64,000 bases of DNA from Fidelibacterota bacterium (GTDB taxonomy: Bacteria > Fidelibacterota > Fidelibacteria > Fidelibacterales > Fidelibacteraceae): positions 59,146-123,145 of the forward strand of contig JAQUPD010000003.1 of NCBI GenBank assembly GCA_028716785.1, given 5' to 3'. Below, piece after piece: positions 1-8,811 of the stretch. The notes under the pieces were generated by a model. The model was not told the DNA's origin, searched no databases, and worked only from the letters and a program-made list of their open reading frames with translations. Numbering within the stretch: position 1 is the stretch's first letter; each line of letters starts with the position of its first letter. The position numbers were made by a program, and so were the translations under genes.

Positions 1-285
1 ATAGCAAAAGGTACTGCTGTTTTAAAATATAGAACAGATGCTGAAATAATTGGCATGGTTCCTTTATATGAGAATAAAAAATTTTCTCTCCACTTTTTTC
101 CCATTTATACACAACCCATAGAAACACTGGATGAAAAAACCATAGCTCAAACTATGGAACAGGTTATGAAATCTTTTGAACCTTGGATTACACGATATCC
201 CACACAGTGGATGTGGTTTCATAAATTGTGGGGAAAACCGAAAAAAAAGTACAAACGAACACTGGGACAAATTTTAAAATATTAA
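1..285 (+). CDS. LpxL/HtrB-family lipid A acyltransferase, C-terminal part
   Basis: The reading frame is open from the first base, so the gene begins outside the window and only about 94 residues are visible. They match the end of the lysophospholipid acyltransferase family that adds secondary acyl chains to lipid A at the inner membrane: a 'KGTAVLKYRTDAEIIGMVPLY' stretch, followed by the characteristic 'YPTQWMWFHKLWGKPKK' near the C-terminus. The catalytic HX4D motif would lie upstream. An ATG at 55 is internal and should not be taken as the start. It implies an LPS-bearing Gram-negative envelope. The family call is good, but the exact acyl specificity cannot be read. Confidence 0.72.
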   Translation: MAKGTAVLKYRTDAEIIGMVPLYENKKFSLHFFPIYTQPIETLDEKTIAQTMEQVMKSFEPWITRYPTQWMWFHKLWGKPKKKYKRTLGQILKY

Positions 286-618
286 ACGTTAAGCTATTTT
301 GAATAAAATTATTTCTTAGAATTTAAAAGGATAAAAGATATTGAGGCCTTTATTATAATGTGAGATCAGGAATCTTTTTAATTTATAGGGTGGGAATCAT
401 TAAAAACTCCTAAAATTTATGCTTATAATATATGGAAAAGATTATCTATAAGCTCCCCCGGGGATAAAATAGACCTGAATTGTGAAAAAGCAAGTTTATA
501 TAATAATTCATATATTATAAACTCCAACGTTTTATTATATTTTCTGTGTTTTTCGATTTCAATTATTCTACCATGAAATATAAAACAAGCGTAAGTATTT
601 ATTTTTTAACGAGATTCT
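286..618. other. AT-rich intergenic gap between convergent genes
   Basis: This 333-base stretch lies between the 3' ends of the acyltransferase and the minus-strand methyltransferase. I see no reading frame of useful length, no tRNA-like sequence and no clear hairpin followed by a T-run. Confidence 0.5.
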
Positions 619-1368
619 TTAAGCGTGATCATTTTTTTGGAGCAGATATTCACACCCCATTGCACATACTTCACGAATGAAGGGGATATTGGGAAAACGC
701 AAGGGTCTTAAACCGAAGCGGATTCTGTATATCGGTCGGATCAGGAATAATTCTTTTATGACTGCTTTAAAGTGGAATTTGGTATAATAACGTTCAAATC
801 TCTTGATCGTTAATCCGTTTTTATAATTTCCTATGATTGCTTCAATCACTCGTGGATCTTCTTTTTGGCGTTTTCCCATTTTCCGAATCATACTACTTGG
901 CAGGATATGTAGAAAAGGAATCCTCCTTAAAAAAGAACGACAATTCTGTTGATGTCCAGCAAATGCGGAATATTTAGGGGGGAACGTTATATAGAGATAA
1001 GCATGATCCGATGATAGGTACTGCAAATTTGAAAAAGCAGCTTCCCGATCGAAGACATGTTCTATAACATCCCTTAATATGATTAGATCATAGGTACCTA
1101 ACTGATCAAGAATCTTTGGGTCTGTAATATCCATCACACGAATATCCAATTCTGGATTCTTATTCTTTCCAATGGCAACCCTTCCGGGTTCTAGTTCCGC
1201 GCCAGTCACACACATCCCGAGATCATGAAAGACCTTCAAGCTTCCGCCTTCTGCGCATCCCACCTCAAGTATTCGGAAAGTTTTAAAATCCGGGATGTGT
1301 TTTTGAAAATAGGGTACCAAATACTCCTGTGTGTGCTTGAACTGTTCATAATAATGTTTTTCTGCCAT
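619..1368 (-). CDS. class I SAM-dependent methyltransferase
   Basis: The 249-residue protein has a Rossmann-type SAM-binding motif I ('ILEVGCAEGG', residues 33-42), an acidic motif II region ('GAELEPGR') and a post-motif 'LIILRDVIEHV' near residue 95-106, as in the Methyltransf_11/23 families. The remaining C-terminal half is basic and has no recognisable domain; such proteins often act in polysaccharide or lipid modification, but the substrate cannot be read here. On the minus strand a purine-rich GGAGG lies about 14 bases before the ATG, a rather long spacing. It stands alone between unrelated genes. Confidence 0.75.
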   Translation of the reverse strand: MAEKHYYEQFKHTQEYLVPYFQKHIPDFKTFRILEVGCAEGGSLKVFHDLGMCVTGAELEPGRVAIGKNKNPELDIRVMDITDPKILDQLGTYDLIILRDVIEHVFDREAAFSNLQYLSSDHAYLYITFPPKYSAFAGHQQNCRSFLRRIPFLHILPSSMIRKMGKRQKEDPRVIEAIIGNYKNGLTIKRFERYYTKFHFKAVIKELFLIRPIYRIRFGLRPLRFPNIPFIREVCAMGCEYLLQKNDHA

Positions 1369-1653
1369 GATAAGAACTTAATCCTCCACCTCTTTTTTTG
1401 AATCAACACAAACCATTGATCCTGAGAGGTTGTTCCCCCTCAAGATTAACTATAAAATATACATCATTAATGTGTAACCATCTGTATCAATTTTCTGGAT
1501 ATTATTTTGTTGTTCACGTTATTTCTGCACTGTTTATCCGCGTTTATTTTTGATTCTGTAAATTTGAAAAGTCTTTGAGGATTTTCAACTCCCTTATCCC
1601 TTAAGGAAATTCTCTTCTTACAAATAATACTTATAAATTTTTGTTTGATAGAG
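1369..1653. other. intergenic gap upstream of methyltransferase
   Basis: These 285 bases separate the methyltransferase start from the glycerate kinase stop, both on the minus strand. A 72-codon frame exists here but has no recognisable motif and no ribosome binding site. I see nothing else. Confidence 0.4.
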
Positions 1654-2913
1654 TTATTTCTTTCGCTTTTTATCAATAAAGGCAATAAACATATCGTTTA
1701 AATTTATTCCTGTATATCCTGTGTATATCAGTCCATTAATGGCTTTAAAAAAGGTATAAGAGTCGTTATCTTTAAGTGCTTGAATACCCATAGTTTTTAT
1801 AGTTGGTGTGATTTTTTCATGAGATATCCATGCACCTGCAGCATCGGTGGGGCCATCAATGCCATCGGAACCAACAGCAGCAATTCCCCATACTAAATCC
1901 GTATCACATAACTCAAGAGCGACTTGTAAGATCAATTCCATGTTTCGGCCGCCTTTCCCGTGTCCTTTTACGGTCACCGATGTTTCACCACCACCAATAT
2001 AAACCATAGGAAAAACTCCCGAATGCCGCACAAGCCATCGTGCAATCTTTTTTCCACAGAGGGATGCTTCCCCAGAAAGCTGAAAAGGGAGTTCTTTGAC
2101 AGGAAACCCCCTCTCTACAATAACTTTTTTCCCTTGTTCAATAAGCGTGCGATTATTTGAAATTATGGTTGTTGTTACATGAGAAAAATCTATCCACGCT
2201 CTTTTTTGGCATTGCTCAGGAATTACCGTGGCATCAAGCCCATAACGCGTTAAAATACGTTTTGCATCGTGAGGCGTTGTTGTGTCAGGTGTAACTGGAC
2301 CAGAAGCAATAAATTCAAGGTTATCTCCTAACACATCAGACATTATAAAGGCATGAATTTTTCGAGGATATAAGATTTGAGCGAGTTTTCCTCCTTTAAC
2401 AGCGGAAAGATGCTTACGCACTGTATTCAGTTCCTTAATGTTTGCCCCTTTTTCCATAAGCATCTTTGTTATTTTTGAAATATCCTGAATTGTAATAGGG
2501 GGTAGGGGGATTTCAAAAAGTGATGAACCGCCACCTGACAAAAGAAGGACAACCTCTCCGGAAAGGGGAATGGTGTGTTGAAGAGTTTCTAAGACACTAC
2601 GAGAGACTTGAACTGTTTTTTCACCAGGAAAAGGATGCTCACTTAGATAAAGGGGTAATTGCTTGTGAAACGTTTTAGGAAGATACGTATCTGACGTTAT
2701 AATACAGGTGATCAGCGGAGGAGATGAAATATGATTCAAAAAAACCTCTGCCATGGAAAGTGCAGCTTTCCCGATTGTAAGAAGGCCATAAGGCTCCCTG
2801 AAAGTCATCTTTTCCAAATAGGGAGGAAAGGTTTGTTCAGGATGACTCTTTTGAATGGATTCATGGATGATATTCTGTAAAACTTGTGCTATATTTTCAC
2901 TGCTTTTTCTCAT
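1654..2913 (-). CDS. glycerate 2-kinase (DUF4147/MOFRL family)
   Basis: This 419-residue protein resembles the class II glycerate kinases that phosphorylate D-glycerate to 2-phosphoglycerate with ATP. Family signatures are the 'LLLSGGGSSL' loop, 'ELNTVRKHLSAVKGGKLA', 'SDVLGD' and 'IASGPVTPD' in the N-terminal DUF4147 domain. The C-terminal MOFRL part shows 'GGGETSVTVKGHGKGGRNME' and 'GSDGIDGPTDAAGA'. Length is normal. A GAGGT sits 5 bases before the ATG and a TATAAT-like box just beyond it. It is divergent from fetA with only 47 bases between them. It probably feeds glycerate into lower glycolysis. Confidence 0.9.
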   Translation of the reverse strand: MRKSSENIAQVLQNIIHESIQKSHPEQTFPPYLEKMTFREPYGLLTIGKAALSMAEVFLNHISSPPLITCIITSDTYLPKTFHKQLPLYLSEHPFPGEKTVQVSRSVLETLQHTIPLSGEVVLLLSGGGSSLFEIPLPPITIQDISKITKMLMEKGANIKELNTVRKHLSAVKGGKLAQILYPRKIHAFIMSDVLGDNLEFIASGPVTPDTTTPHDAKRILTRYGLDATVIPEQCQKRAWIDFSHVTTTIISNNRTLIEQGKKVIVERGFPVKELPFQLSGEASLCGKKIARWLVRHSGVFPMVYIGGGETSVTVKGHGKGGRNMELILQVALELCDTDLVWGIAAVGSDGIDGPTDAAGAWISHEKITPTIKTMGIQALKDNDSYTFFKAINGLIYTGYTGINLNDMFIAFIDKKRKK

Positions 2914-2960
2914 TGATACCTCATGATATTATATAAAGAAGGAATAAGAAGGAGCATCCT
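2914..2960. promoter_or_regulatory. short divergent promoter region
   Basis: Forty-seven bases separate two divergent starts. On the minus strand a TATAAT-like hexamer and GAGGT precede the glycerate kinase. On the plus strand AAGGAG (2949-2954) lies 6 bases before the TTG start at 2961 and supports that unusual start. The two promoters must overlap each other or the neighbouring genes. Confidence 0.4.
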
Positions 2961-3578
2961 TTGATAAAGTTTGAAAATATTTATGTAAAAAAAAAGAATA
3001 AAGTAGTTCTGAATCATCTCTCCGGCGAAATTCATGAGGGAGATAAGATTTTAATTACAGGTCCCTCGGGAAGTGGTAAAACAACATTCCTCAAAACGCT
3101 CTTATTTTTTGATTATCCTCAAACAGCTGAAATTACCTTAAACAATCAAAAAGTAGGGAAGAAACATATTCATAACTATAGAGCTTTATTTGGATATATT
3201 GGTCAAAATCCCCCTGCATTTACTGGAAAAACGTCATCCCTTATGCACCTTATGGTCCGCAATATTGATGCGAAAGAAGAAAAGCTTCATACCTTCATGG
3301 ACTTTTTTTCTCTTGACCCTGCTTTGCTAGAAAATCCCTTTCTATCTCTCTCAAATGGAGAAAAACAGCGGATAAATATTATCATTTCTCTTCTTTTAGA
3401 CCGAAAAATTTATCTTCTGGATGAAATTACCTCAAATCTTGATCCTGATAATGTTCAAAAAACAATTCAATGCTTTACCCGAGATGATTTAACGTGCCTT
3501 ATTGTGAGCCACCAAAAAGAATGGCAAACGTTAGCAACACGCCATTGGATTTTAAACAAAACCTTAACGGAGAAATAA
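2961..3578 (+). CDS. fetA: ABC transporter ATP-binding protein, FetA/YbbL-like
   Basis: A 205-residue ATPase with Walker A 'GPSGSGKTT' (34-42), a Q-loop around 'YIGQNPP', the ABC signature 'LSNGEKQR' (about 130-137), Walker B 'YLLDE' (151-155) and an H-loop 'IVSHQ' near the end. It starts at TTG with AAGGAG 6 bases upstream. The stop codon directly abuts the ATG of the permease, so the two are translationally paired. In E. coli FetAB is an iron exporter that protects against oxidative stress; that role here is inferred from the permease family. Confidence 0.8.
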   Translation: MIKFENIYVKKKNKVVLNHLSGEIHEGDKILITGPSGSGKTTFLKTLLFFDYPQTAEITLNNQKVGKKHIHNYRALFGYIGQNPPAFTGKTSSLMHLMVRNIDAKEEKLHTFMDFFSLDPALLENPFLSLSNGEKQRINIIISLLLDRKIYLLDEITSNLDPDNVQKTIQCFTRDDLTCLIVSHQKEWQTLATRHWILNKTLTEK

Positions 3579-4376
3579 ATGACATCTCAAGGGACGTATG
3601 ATATTCCTATTCTGAATATGATTTGGTATAGTTCCATTCTTATTGTACCTCTTGTTATTTTTATATGGATGGATTTAAAATTGTACAAAGACTTATTCAT
3701 TTCAATAGTTCGCATGGTTTTACAACTCTTTTTAATTGGACTTTTTTTAAAATATCTTTTTCTTTATGATAATATCTGGTTGAATCTTCTTTGGGTTTTA
3801 ATCATGATTTTTGCCGCTAATTTTACTATTCTAAAAAATAGTGGCATGCTAAATAAACGAATTTATTTGACAACAATCCCCGTTTATATCGTTATTATTT
3901 TGCTTGTTTTTCTCACGTTTTTTATTCCCTTAGGATTTAACAACGTGCGTTCAGCACAATATATGATTCCCCTTATAGGCATGATTCTCGGAAATATCCT
4001 CAGCAGTAATATTATCGGTCTTCAACGATTTTATGAAGACCTTATCCATCATGAAGATGATTACATTCAATATATTTTAGCAGGTGCTGGGTTTATGGAA
4101 GCCATTAAGCCCTTTGCACGACAGGCTTTAAAGACTGCCATTCTCCCTAAATTAGGAATTATGGCAACTATGGGACTTGTATCGATTCCAGGAATGATGA
4201 CAGGTCAAATTTTAGGAGGGGTTCCGCCCATATCAGCTATAAAATATCAAATTATAATTATGATCGGCATTATCGCTTCTGCAACATTGTCAGTAATTTG
4301 TTCCATTATTGTTTCAGCTCTCTTGAATTTTGACAGCTATGGTAGAATTTGCAAAGATGTACGGGATCTTTTATGA
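3579..4376 (+). CDS. fetB: FetB/YbbM-type (UPF0014) permease
   Basis: A 265-residue membrane protein with about six or seven hydrophobic helices. The UPF0014 hallmark 'SIPGMMTGQILGG' is clear in the C-terminal half and is preceded by the conserved 'LRTAILPKL'-like segment ('LKTAILPKLG'). It begins immediately after the fetA stop codon and its own stop overlaps the next start as ATGA. It would form the membrane half of a two-component exporter of iron or another metal. Confidence 0.85.
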   Translation: MTSQGTYDIPILNMIWYSSILIVPLVIFIWMDLKLYKDLFISIVRMVLQLFLIGLFLKYLFLYDNIWLNLLWVLIMIFAANFTILKNSGMLNKRIYLTTIPVYIVIILLVFLTFFIPLGFNNVRSAQYMIPLIGMILGNILSSNIIGLQRFYEDLIHHEDDYIQYILAGAGFMEAIKPFARQALKTAILPKLGIMATMGLVSIPGMMTGQILGGVPPISAIKYQIIIMIGIIASATLSVICSIIVSALLNFDSYGRICKDVRDLL

Positions 4377-5014
4377 TATCTTTTATACAGAATTATGAAG
4401 AAAACAAAGAACGCATAATTTCAGCTTTAAAAAGGGGAAAAATTCTTGCCTATCCTACTGATACTCTTTTTGGCTTAGGAGTAGATGCACTCAATGTAGA
4501 GGCTGTAAATTCTTTGTATGACCTTAAAAAAAGACCTAAAATGTTCCCTTTTAGCATAATGGTCTCAGACCTTTCTGTGATTCTCAAGAATGTTTCTGTC
4601 CCTCCAAAAGTATCCCTTTTCTTAACAAAGGTGTTTCCCGGCCCCGTAACCGCAGTTTTGCCTCTAAAAGAAGATTCGCTTTTTCAATCGGCGATTCTTA
4701 AAGATCACTATATGGGATTTCGTATTCCCCAACACCCTTTTTGTCAATGGTTGGGGCATAATTATGATCATCCTGTTGTTACAACATCGGCCAATCCTTC
4801 TGGCAAAACGCCTCTTTTAACCCTGAAAGATATTGCCTTATACTACCAACATAAAATAGACCTCTATATTGATGATCCTAGTCCTGACTATAAACATTTT
4901 AATAAGCCGAGCACTGTTTTTAAAATTACCGAAGAAGGATTCTTTGAAATCCTTCGGGAAGGTCAAATCCCTAGAGAAACCTTAAAAAAGATGTACCAAA
5001 GGTGTATGAGTTAG
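4373..5014 (+). CDS. tsaC: threonylcarbamoyl-AMP synthase (YrdC/TsaC family)
   Basis: The product, 213 residues from this start, makes L-threonylcarbamoyladenylate from threonine, bicarbonate and ATP for the t6A37 modification of ANN-decoding tRNAs. Visible YrdC features are 'ILAYPTDTLFGLG', the 'KKRP' (KxR) active-site element, 'FPGPVTAVLP' and 'VVTTSANPSG'. It has the YrdC domain alone, without the Sua5 C-terminal domain. I chose the ATG at 4373, which overlaps the fetB stop by ATGA; an upstream in-frame ATG at 4349 would add eight residues inside fetB. Its last four bases overlap the convergent gene. Confidence 0.88.
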   Translation: MISFIQNYEENKERIISALKRGKILAYPTDTLFGLGVDALNVEAVNSLYDLKKRPKMFPFSIMVSDLSVILKNVSVPPKVSLFLTKVFPGPVTAVLPLKEDSLFQSAILKDHYMGFRIPQHPFCQWLGHNYDHPVVTTSANPSGKTPLLTLKDIALYYQHKIDLYIDDPSPDYKHFNKPSTVFKITEEGFFEILREGQIPRETLKKMYQRCMS

Positions 5015-5856
5015 GGAAAATATTTTTCTACCAGGGAGTCAAAATACTCTTTTTTATCAGGAGAAATATCTCTGTAAAGCGGTAAAAAGGATGTATCGTT
5101 TAAAGCAGCAATAAAATATTCCGCATCTTTATAATGTGCTTCAATAAAATCACTGGTGAATTTATCTTTGTTGCGGATTCGAACAATCTCCTGTATCAAA
5201 GAAAGGGATTCTTTGAGCTTGGAAAGGGCTAATTCTTTTTTGTTATCTTCCACAGCCCAATATGCTTCACTCAGGTAAAAACGAGCTTTTCGAAGACGAT
5301 AATTCTGAGTAATGATTTCATAGTCTGTTGTTCGCGTCCGCCAACCAGAACTCCATTTACTGGATTGACTTTTTTGAATTATTTGACTTACTTTTTCAAA
5401 CGTTGCATTGCCACCCAATAGTTCAATCGCATCTAATTCTGTCCCAATAATCAAATACGCATAAAAATCAATGACATCTGTTAAAGAATTAAATAATCCT
5501 TGAGAACGAAAAAGCGTGGTTCCAGACGAATATTCAAATTGCCATTGTGGATCATAATAGCGCTGATCATATTCATTGGTAAAAAAAGCCTCACACGTAT
5601 AGACTCGTTCAGAACCAATTTCTTCAATACTGCGGACAAAAATGGAAATTCTGAAAGGAATTTGAAAATCATAATTATTATCTGAAAAGGATTCTGTATA
5701 AATATAATTGGTAATTTGCTTCTCAAGCTCTTGAATTTCAGGTAAATAAGACGATTCTATCCGTTCAGATTCAATCGTTACTTTCGGGATTAAAATTTGT
5801 CCAGATAGAAAAAAGGGAATTAATATTATAATCAACATAATATATATTTTTTTCAT
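5011..5856 (-). CDS. secreted DUF4835 protein, PorD-like
   Basis: The 281-residue protein starts with a signal peptide (about residues 1-20, ending 'PFFLSGQ'). The body matches the DUF4835 family of FCB bacteria: an early 'RISIFVRSIEEI' segment, 'FYAYLIIGTELDAIELLGG' in the middle, a 'KSSKWSSGW'-like block and a helical C-terminal half. As I recall, this family has been named PorD in connection with type IX secretion, which fits the sorting tail and PorV-like protein at 53.9-61.8 kb. The link is family knowledge, not shown by this locus. The gene converges on tsaC with a 4-base overlap of stops. Confidence 0.72.
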   Translation of the reverse strand: MKKIYIMLIIILIPFFLSGQILIPKVTIESERIESSYLPEIQELEKQITNYIYTESFSDNNYDFQIPFRISIFVRSIEEIGSERVYTCEAFFTNEYDQRYYDPQWQFEYSSGTTLFRSQGLFNSLTDVIDFYAYLIIGTELDAIELLGGNATFEKVSQIIQKSQSSKWSSGWRTRTTDYEIITQNYRLRKARFYLSEAYWAVEDNKKELALSKLKESLSLIQEIVRIRNKDKFTSDFIEAHYKDAEYFIAALNDTSFLPLYRDISPDKKEYFDSLVEKYFP

Positions 5857-5998
5857 GAATTTCTCCTTATGTCGTTATATATTTAATTTAGGACTGAACT
5901 TTTACATTGTAAAGATATAATCCTTCTTGTTCCCTTTTGGATTATGGTGTAATTTTTCCCTGATTCAACGATTACGTGCAACACGTGATACCTCATAA

Positions 5999-6048
5999 AG
6001 TCGGGAGAGGGAGGAGGGCGGAGAGAGAGGAAGGAGGGAGGGATGAGG
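5999..6048. repeat. polypurine (G/A) tract
   Basis: About 45 bases are almost pure G and A with many GGG runs, in sharp contrast to the AT-rich surroundings. The tract lies in the gap between the DUF4835 gene and the carbamoyltransferase, directly before the decayed four-helix gene. It could form triplex or G-quadruplex structures or simply be slippage-prone simple sequence. Similar but shorter purine patches occur inside genes elsewhere in the window. Confidence 0.6.
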
Positions 6049-6337
6049 CTTTCCACGGATGTGTATAGAGACTTCAGAATGTAGAGATGTTGGATTTTGT
6101 GACTAAATTCAACGTTCAGCTGTGTCCATCCCCTAAAGATTGCCGAAGAATTTGACATAGAACATCATAAAAAATATATCAGATCTATCCATGGCGAGAG
6201 GATCATGTGCTGAACTCAGAACTCAATGATATCTTGCCAAAGAATTAAAAGAGTTGAGTGAAACAGATGCAAATGGTTTATCGATAATACCAGGAAATAT
6301 CTGCAATGCTGTACACTCTAATTCAAACCAGAATTAG
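6046..6337 (+). pseudogene. decayed four-helix-bundle protein gene (23S rRNA intervening-sequence protein family)
   Basis: No intact frame exists, but fragments in two alternating frames reconstruct the family in order: 'LSTDVYRDFR' (from 6046), 'IQRSAVSIP' (from 6107, flanked by stops), 'KIAEEFDIEHHKKYIRS' (from 6136) and 'SMARGSCAELRTQ' then stop then 'YLAKELKELSETDANGL' (from 6188). These match the S23/four-helix-bundle family consensus ('QIRRSAVSIPSNIAEG', 'ARGSLAELETQL'). Several frameshifts and in-frame stops show it is dead. No rRNA sequence flanks it, so it is a free-standing relic. Confidence 0.8.
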
Positions 6338-6423
6338 GAACGATGATAAATGATTTTCCGTCTCCATTCCTCGTTTGAGTTGCATTTATGACGTGAATTC
6401 ACGGTTTAAAAATTTAGAGGGTT

Positions 6424-8235
6424 ATGAGCCATATTCTAGGAATTTCTGCATATTATCACGATAGCGCTGCAGCACTTATGCGAGGCGAAGAAATTCTTGC
6501 AGCTGTCCAAGAGGAGCGTTTTTCACGCATTAAACACGATGCATCCTTTCCAAAAGCGGCAATCCAGTATTGTTTGCAGGAAGCTAATATTTCAGCAGAC
6601 GCATTACAAGCTGTTGTCTTTTACGATAAACCCTTTCTAAAATTTGAAAGACTTTTAGATTCTTATCTCCATTATACGCCGCGTGGCCTCTCTTCTTTTT
6701 TAAAAGCTATTCCTGTATGGATTAAAGAGAAAATATGGATAAAATCTCTAATTGAAGAACAATTACCTGGCTTTAAAGGAGAAATTCTTTTTACACGCCA
6801 CCATCAAGCTCATGCGGCATCCGCCTTCTACCCTTCACCTTTTCAAAAGGCTGTTATCATAACAGCGGATGGGGTAGGAGAGTGGACAACGACGAGTATT
6901 TGTGTGGGTTTCGAAAATACATTGAAGATGATAAAAGAGATCCGTTTCCCCCACTCTTTGGGATTACTTTATTCAGCATTTACCTATTATTGTGGATTTA
7001 AAGTTAATTCAGGTGAATATAAAGTGATGGGATTAGCCCCTTATGGATATCCAAAATATAAGGAAATAATTTATAAACACCTGTTAGATGTAAAAGAAGA
7101 TGGCTCATTTTCCATGGATATGCGGTATTTTAATTATCCTGTTGGACTTACAATGGTTAACAAACGTTTTGAAAAGTTATTTGGTTTTCCTCCTCGTAAA
7201 CCAGAAGCACCTCTTACTCAAGAATACATGGATTTAGCAGCTTCCATTCAAGAAATTACCAATGATATCATGGTGAAAATTGCACGATATGCTAAAAAAT
7301 TAACGGGCTATGATACGATATGTCTGGCCGGAGGAGTTGCTTTAAATTGTGTGGCAAATAGCAGAATTCAAAAAGAAGGAGGCTTTTCTAATATATGGAT
7401 TCAGCCGGCAGCCGGCGATGCAGGAGGTGCTCTTGGGGCAGCATTATCAGCCTATTATGACTATTATAAAAATCCAAGGAGACATGTTTATACCGATTCG
7501 CAAAAAGGAAGTCTTTTAGGACCCGCCTATTCCGATGAGGAAATTGAATCTTTCCTCAAACGCTATGACATTCTTTATCATAAAAAAAACGTTGACGAAA
7601 TCCTTTCAAAAACAGCCCACTGTTTAACAGAACAAAAGGTCGTGGGGTGGTTCCAGGGAAGAATGGAATTTGGTCCCCGTGCCTTGGGAAATCGGAGTAT
7701 TCTTGCAGATCCTCGCTCTGCAACCATGCAAAAACAACTCAATCTAAAAATTAAATATCGGGAATCATTTCGCCCCTTTGCTCCGTCTGTTTTAGAAGAA
7801 CATGCCTCAGATTTTTTTCACATTCTCTCCCCAAGCCCTTATATGCTTTTAACAGCAGATGTTCATAAAAATATCCGATACCCTGTTTCCGATATACCCC
7901 ATCAAGGACTTGAAAAACTTAACATACAACGCTCTCTGATTCCTGCTGTGACTCATGTGGATTACTCTGCTCGCCTCCAAACTGTGAATAAATCGACAAA
8001 TCCCCTCTTTTATAGACTCATCTCAGAATTTTATAAACTTACTGGATGTCCTCTTGTTGTGAATACATCTTTTAATATTCGGGGTGAACCCATTGTTAAT
8101 ACTCCTTCTGATGCTTTAACCTGTTTTATGAATACCGAAATGGATGTGCTGGTAATGGGGACTTTTATGATCTTTAAAGAAGAACAAACCCACCTCAATA
8201 AATACGATTGGATAAAAAAATATACAAAGGATTAA
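6424..8235 (+). CDS. carbamoyltransferase (NodU/CmcH family)
   Basis: A 603-residue enzyme predicted to transfer a carbamoyl group from carbamoyl phosphate to a hydroxyl of a small molecule or sugar. The N-terminal Kae1-like domain shows 'GISAYYHDSAAAL', 'HHQAHAASAF', 'ITADGVGEW', 'GEYKVMGLAPYG' and 'CLAGGVALNCVANS'. The C-terminal YrdC-like domain shows 'GWFQGRMEFGPRALGNRSI' and 'NTSFNIRGEPIV'. All family blocks are intact and length is typical. A GAGGG lies just before the ATG. It heads a five-gene cassette, so the substrate is probably an envelope glycan, although the sequence does not identify it. Confidence 0.92.
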   Translation: MSHILGISAYYHDSAAALMRGEEILAAVQEERFSRIKHDASFPKAAIQYCLQEANISADALQAVVFYDKPFLKFERLLDSYLHYTPRGLSSFLKAIPVWIKEKIWIKSLIEEQLPGFKGEILFTRHHQAHAASAFYPSPFQKAVIITADGVGEWTTTSICVGFENTLKMIKEIRFPHSLGLLYSAFTYYCGFKVNSGEYKVMGLAPYGYPKYKEIIYKHLLDVKEDGSFSMDMRYFNYPVGLTMVNKRFEKLFGFPPRKPEAPLTQEYMDLAASIQEITNDIMVKIARYAKKLTGYDTICLAGGVALNCVANSRIQKEGGFSNIWIQPAAGDAGGALGAALSAYYDYYKNPRRHVYTDSQKGSLLGPAYSDEEIESFLKRYDILYHKKNVDEILSKTAHCLTEQKVVGWFQGRMEFGPRALGNRSILADPRSATMQKQLNLKIKYRESFRPFAPSVLEEHASDFFHILSPSPYMLLTADVHKNIRYPVSDIPHQGLEKLNIQRSLIPAVTHVDYSARLQTVNKSTNPLFYRLISEFYKLTGCPLVVNTSFNIRGEPIVNTPSDALTCFMNTEMDVLVMGTFMIFKEEQTHLNKYDWIKKYTKD

Positions 8236-8237
8236 AT

Positions 8238-8636
8238 ATGATTATATCTTATAAGTCAATTCAAACACGGACGGCACGACACTTTGGACTTATTCTTTTA
8301 GGACTTTTAATCATTTTTCTTGGAATTCACTTTTTTCGATTTCATGCCGTTAATGGTCTGCTTCTTTTTTTTGTTTTTTTTGTTATCCTTCTTCTTTTAC
8401 TCCCCTCTTTTGTTATAAGAGCCCTTTTCTGGGGCGTACTTTTTATCACGGCTTTTATAGGAACGATCTTGACTTTTATGCTGCTTAGTTTAATATTTTT
8501 CCTTATAATTTTACCTTTAGGGCTAATTCGACGACTCGTGGGAAGGAGTCCTCTCGATGATACACTCCATGTTGATGAAGAAACCTATTGGTCAAATATA
8601 GAAGAAGATGATAATGATTTCACAAAACAGTATTAA
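8238..8636 (+). CDS. SxtJ-like small membrane protein
   Basis: From the ATG at 8238 (AAGGA about 7 bases upstream, 2 bases after the carbamoyltransferase stop) the product is 132 residues. An ATG at 8208 lies inside the preceding gene and is less likely. It has about four hydrophobic helices ('HFGLILLGLLIIFLGIHFF' onward) and an acidic, hydrophilic tail rich in D and E. Position and topology match the SxtJ family, named after the saxitoxin cluster, which is commonly encoded between a carbamoyltransferase and a DUF5989 gene. Its biochemical role is unknown. Confidence 0.72.
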   Translation: MIISYKSIQTRTARHFGLILLGLLIIFLGIHFFRFHAVNGLLLFFVFFVILLLLLPSFVIRALFWGVLFITAFIGTILTFMLLSLIFFLIILPLGLIRRLVGRSPLDDTLHVDEETYWSNIEEDDNDFTKQY

Positions 8637-8645
8637 GGATGAATC

Positions 8646-8804
8646 ATGAGCAAAATGTCCATTGTTAAAGAATTTTTCCAGTACGCACGAAAACATAAAC
8701 GATATGTCATTCTACCCATTGTTATTCTTCTACTTCTTTTGGGATTTATTATCATTTTTTCACAAGGAAGTGCCCTAGCTCCCTTTATTTATGCCTTATT
8801 CTGA
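8646..8804 (+). CDS. DUF5989 family micro-protein
   Basis: A 52-residue protein: a basic N-terminus ('FFQYARKHKRY'), one transmembrane helix ('ILPIVILLLLLGFIIIF') and the conserved ending 'SQGSALAPFIYALF'. That tail is the hallmark of DUF5989, which is found next to carbamoyltransferase and SxtJ genes. AAGGA precedes the ATG. The ATG is 9 bases after the SxtJ-like stop. It may be a membrane anchor or a small subunit for the carbamoyltransferase; this is inference. Confidence 0.82.
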   Translation: MSKMSIVKEFFQYARKHKRYVILPIVILLLLLGFIIIFSQGSALAPFIYALF

Positions 8805-8811
8805 GAAATCT

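Noticed and set aside
1467..1685. Minus-strand 72-codon frame after the glycerate kinase
   Set aside because: No motif or ribosome site, and it overlaps the end of the glycerate kinase in another frame.
5883..6158. Minus-strand frame of 91 codons in the gap before the carbamoyltransferase
   Set aside because: It is antisense to the reconstructable four-helix pseudogene and the polypurine tract, and its Pro/Ser-rich translation comes from that tract.
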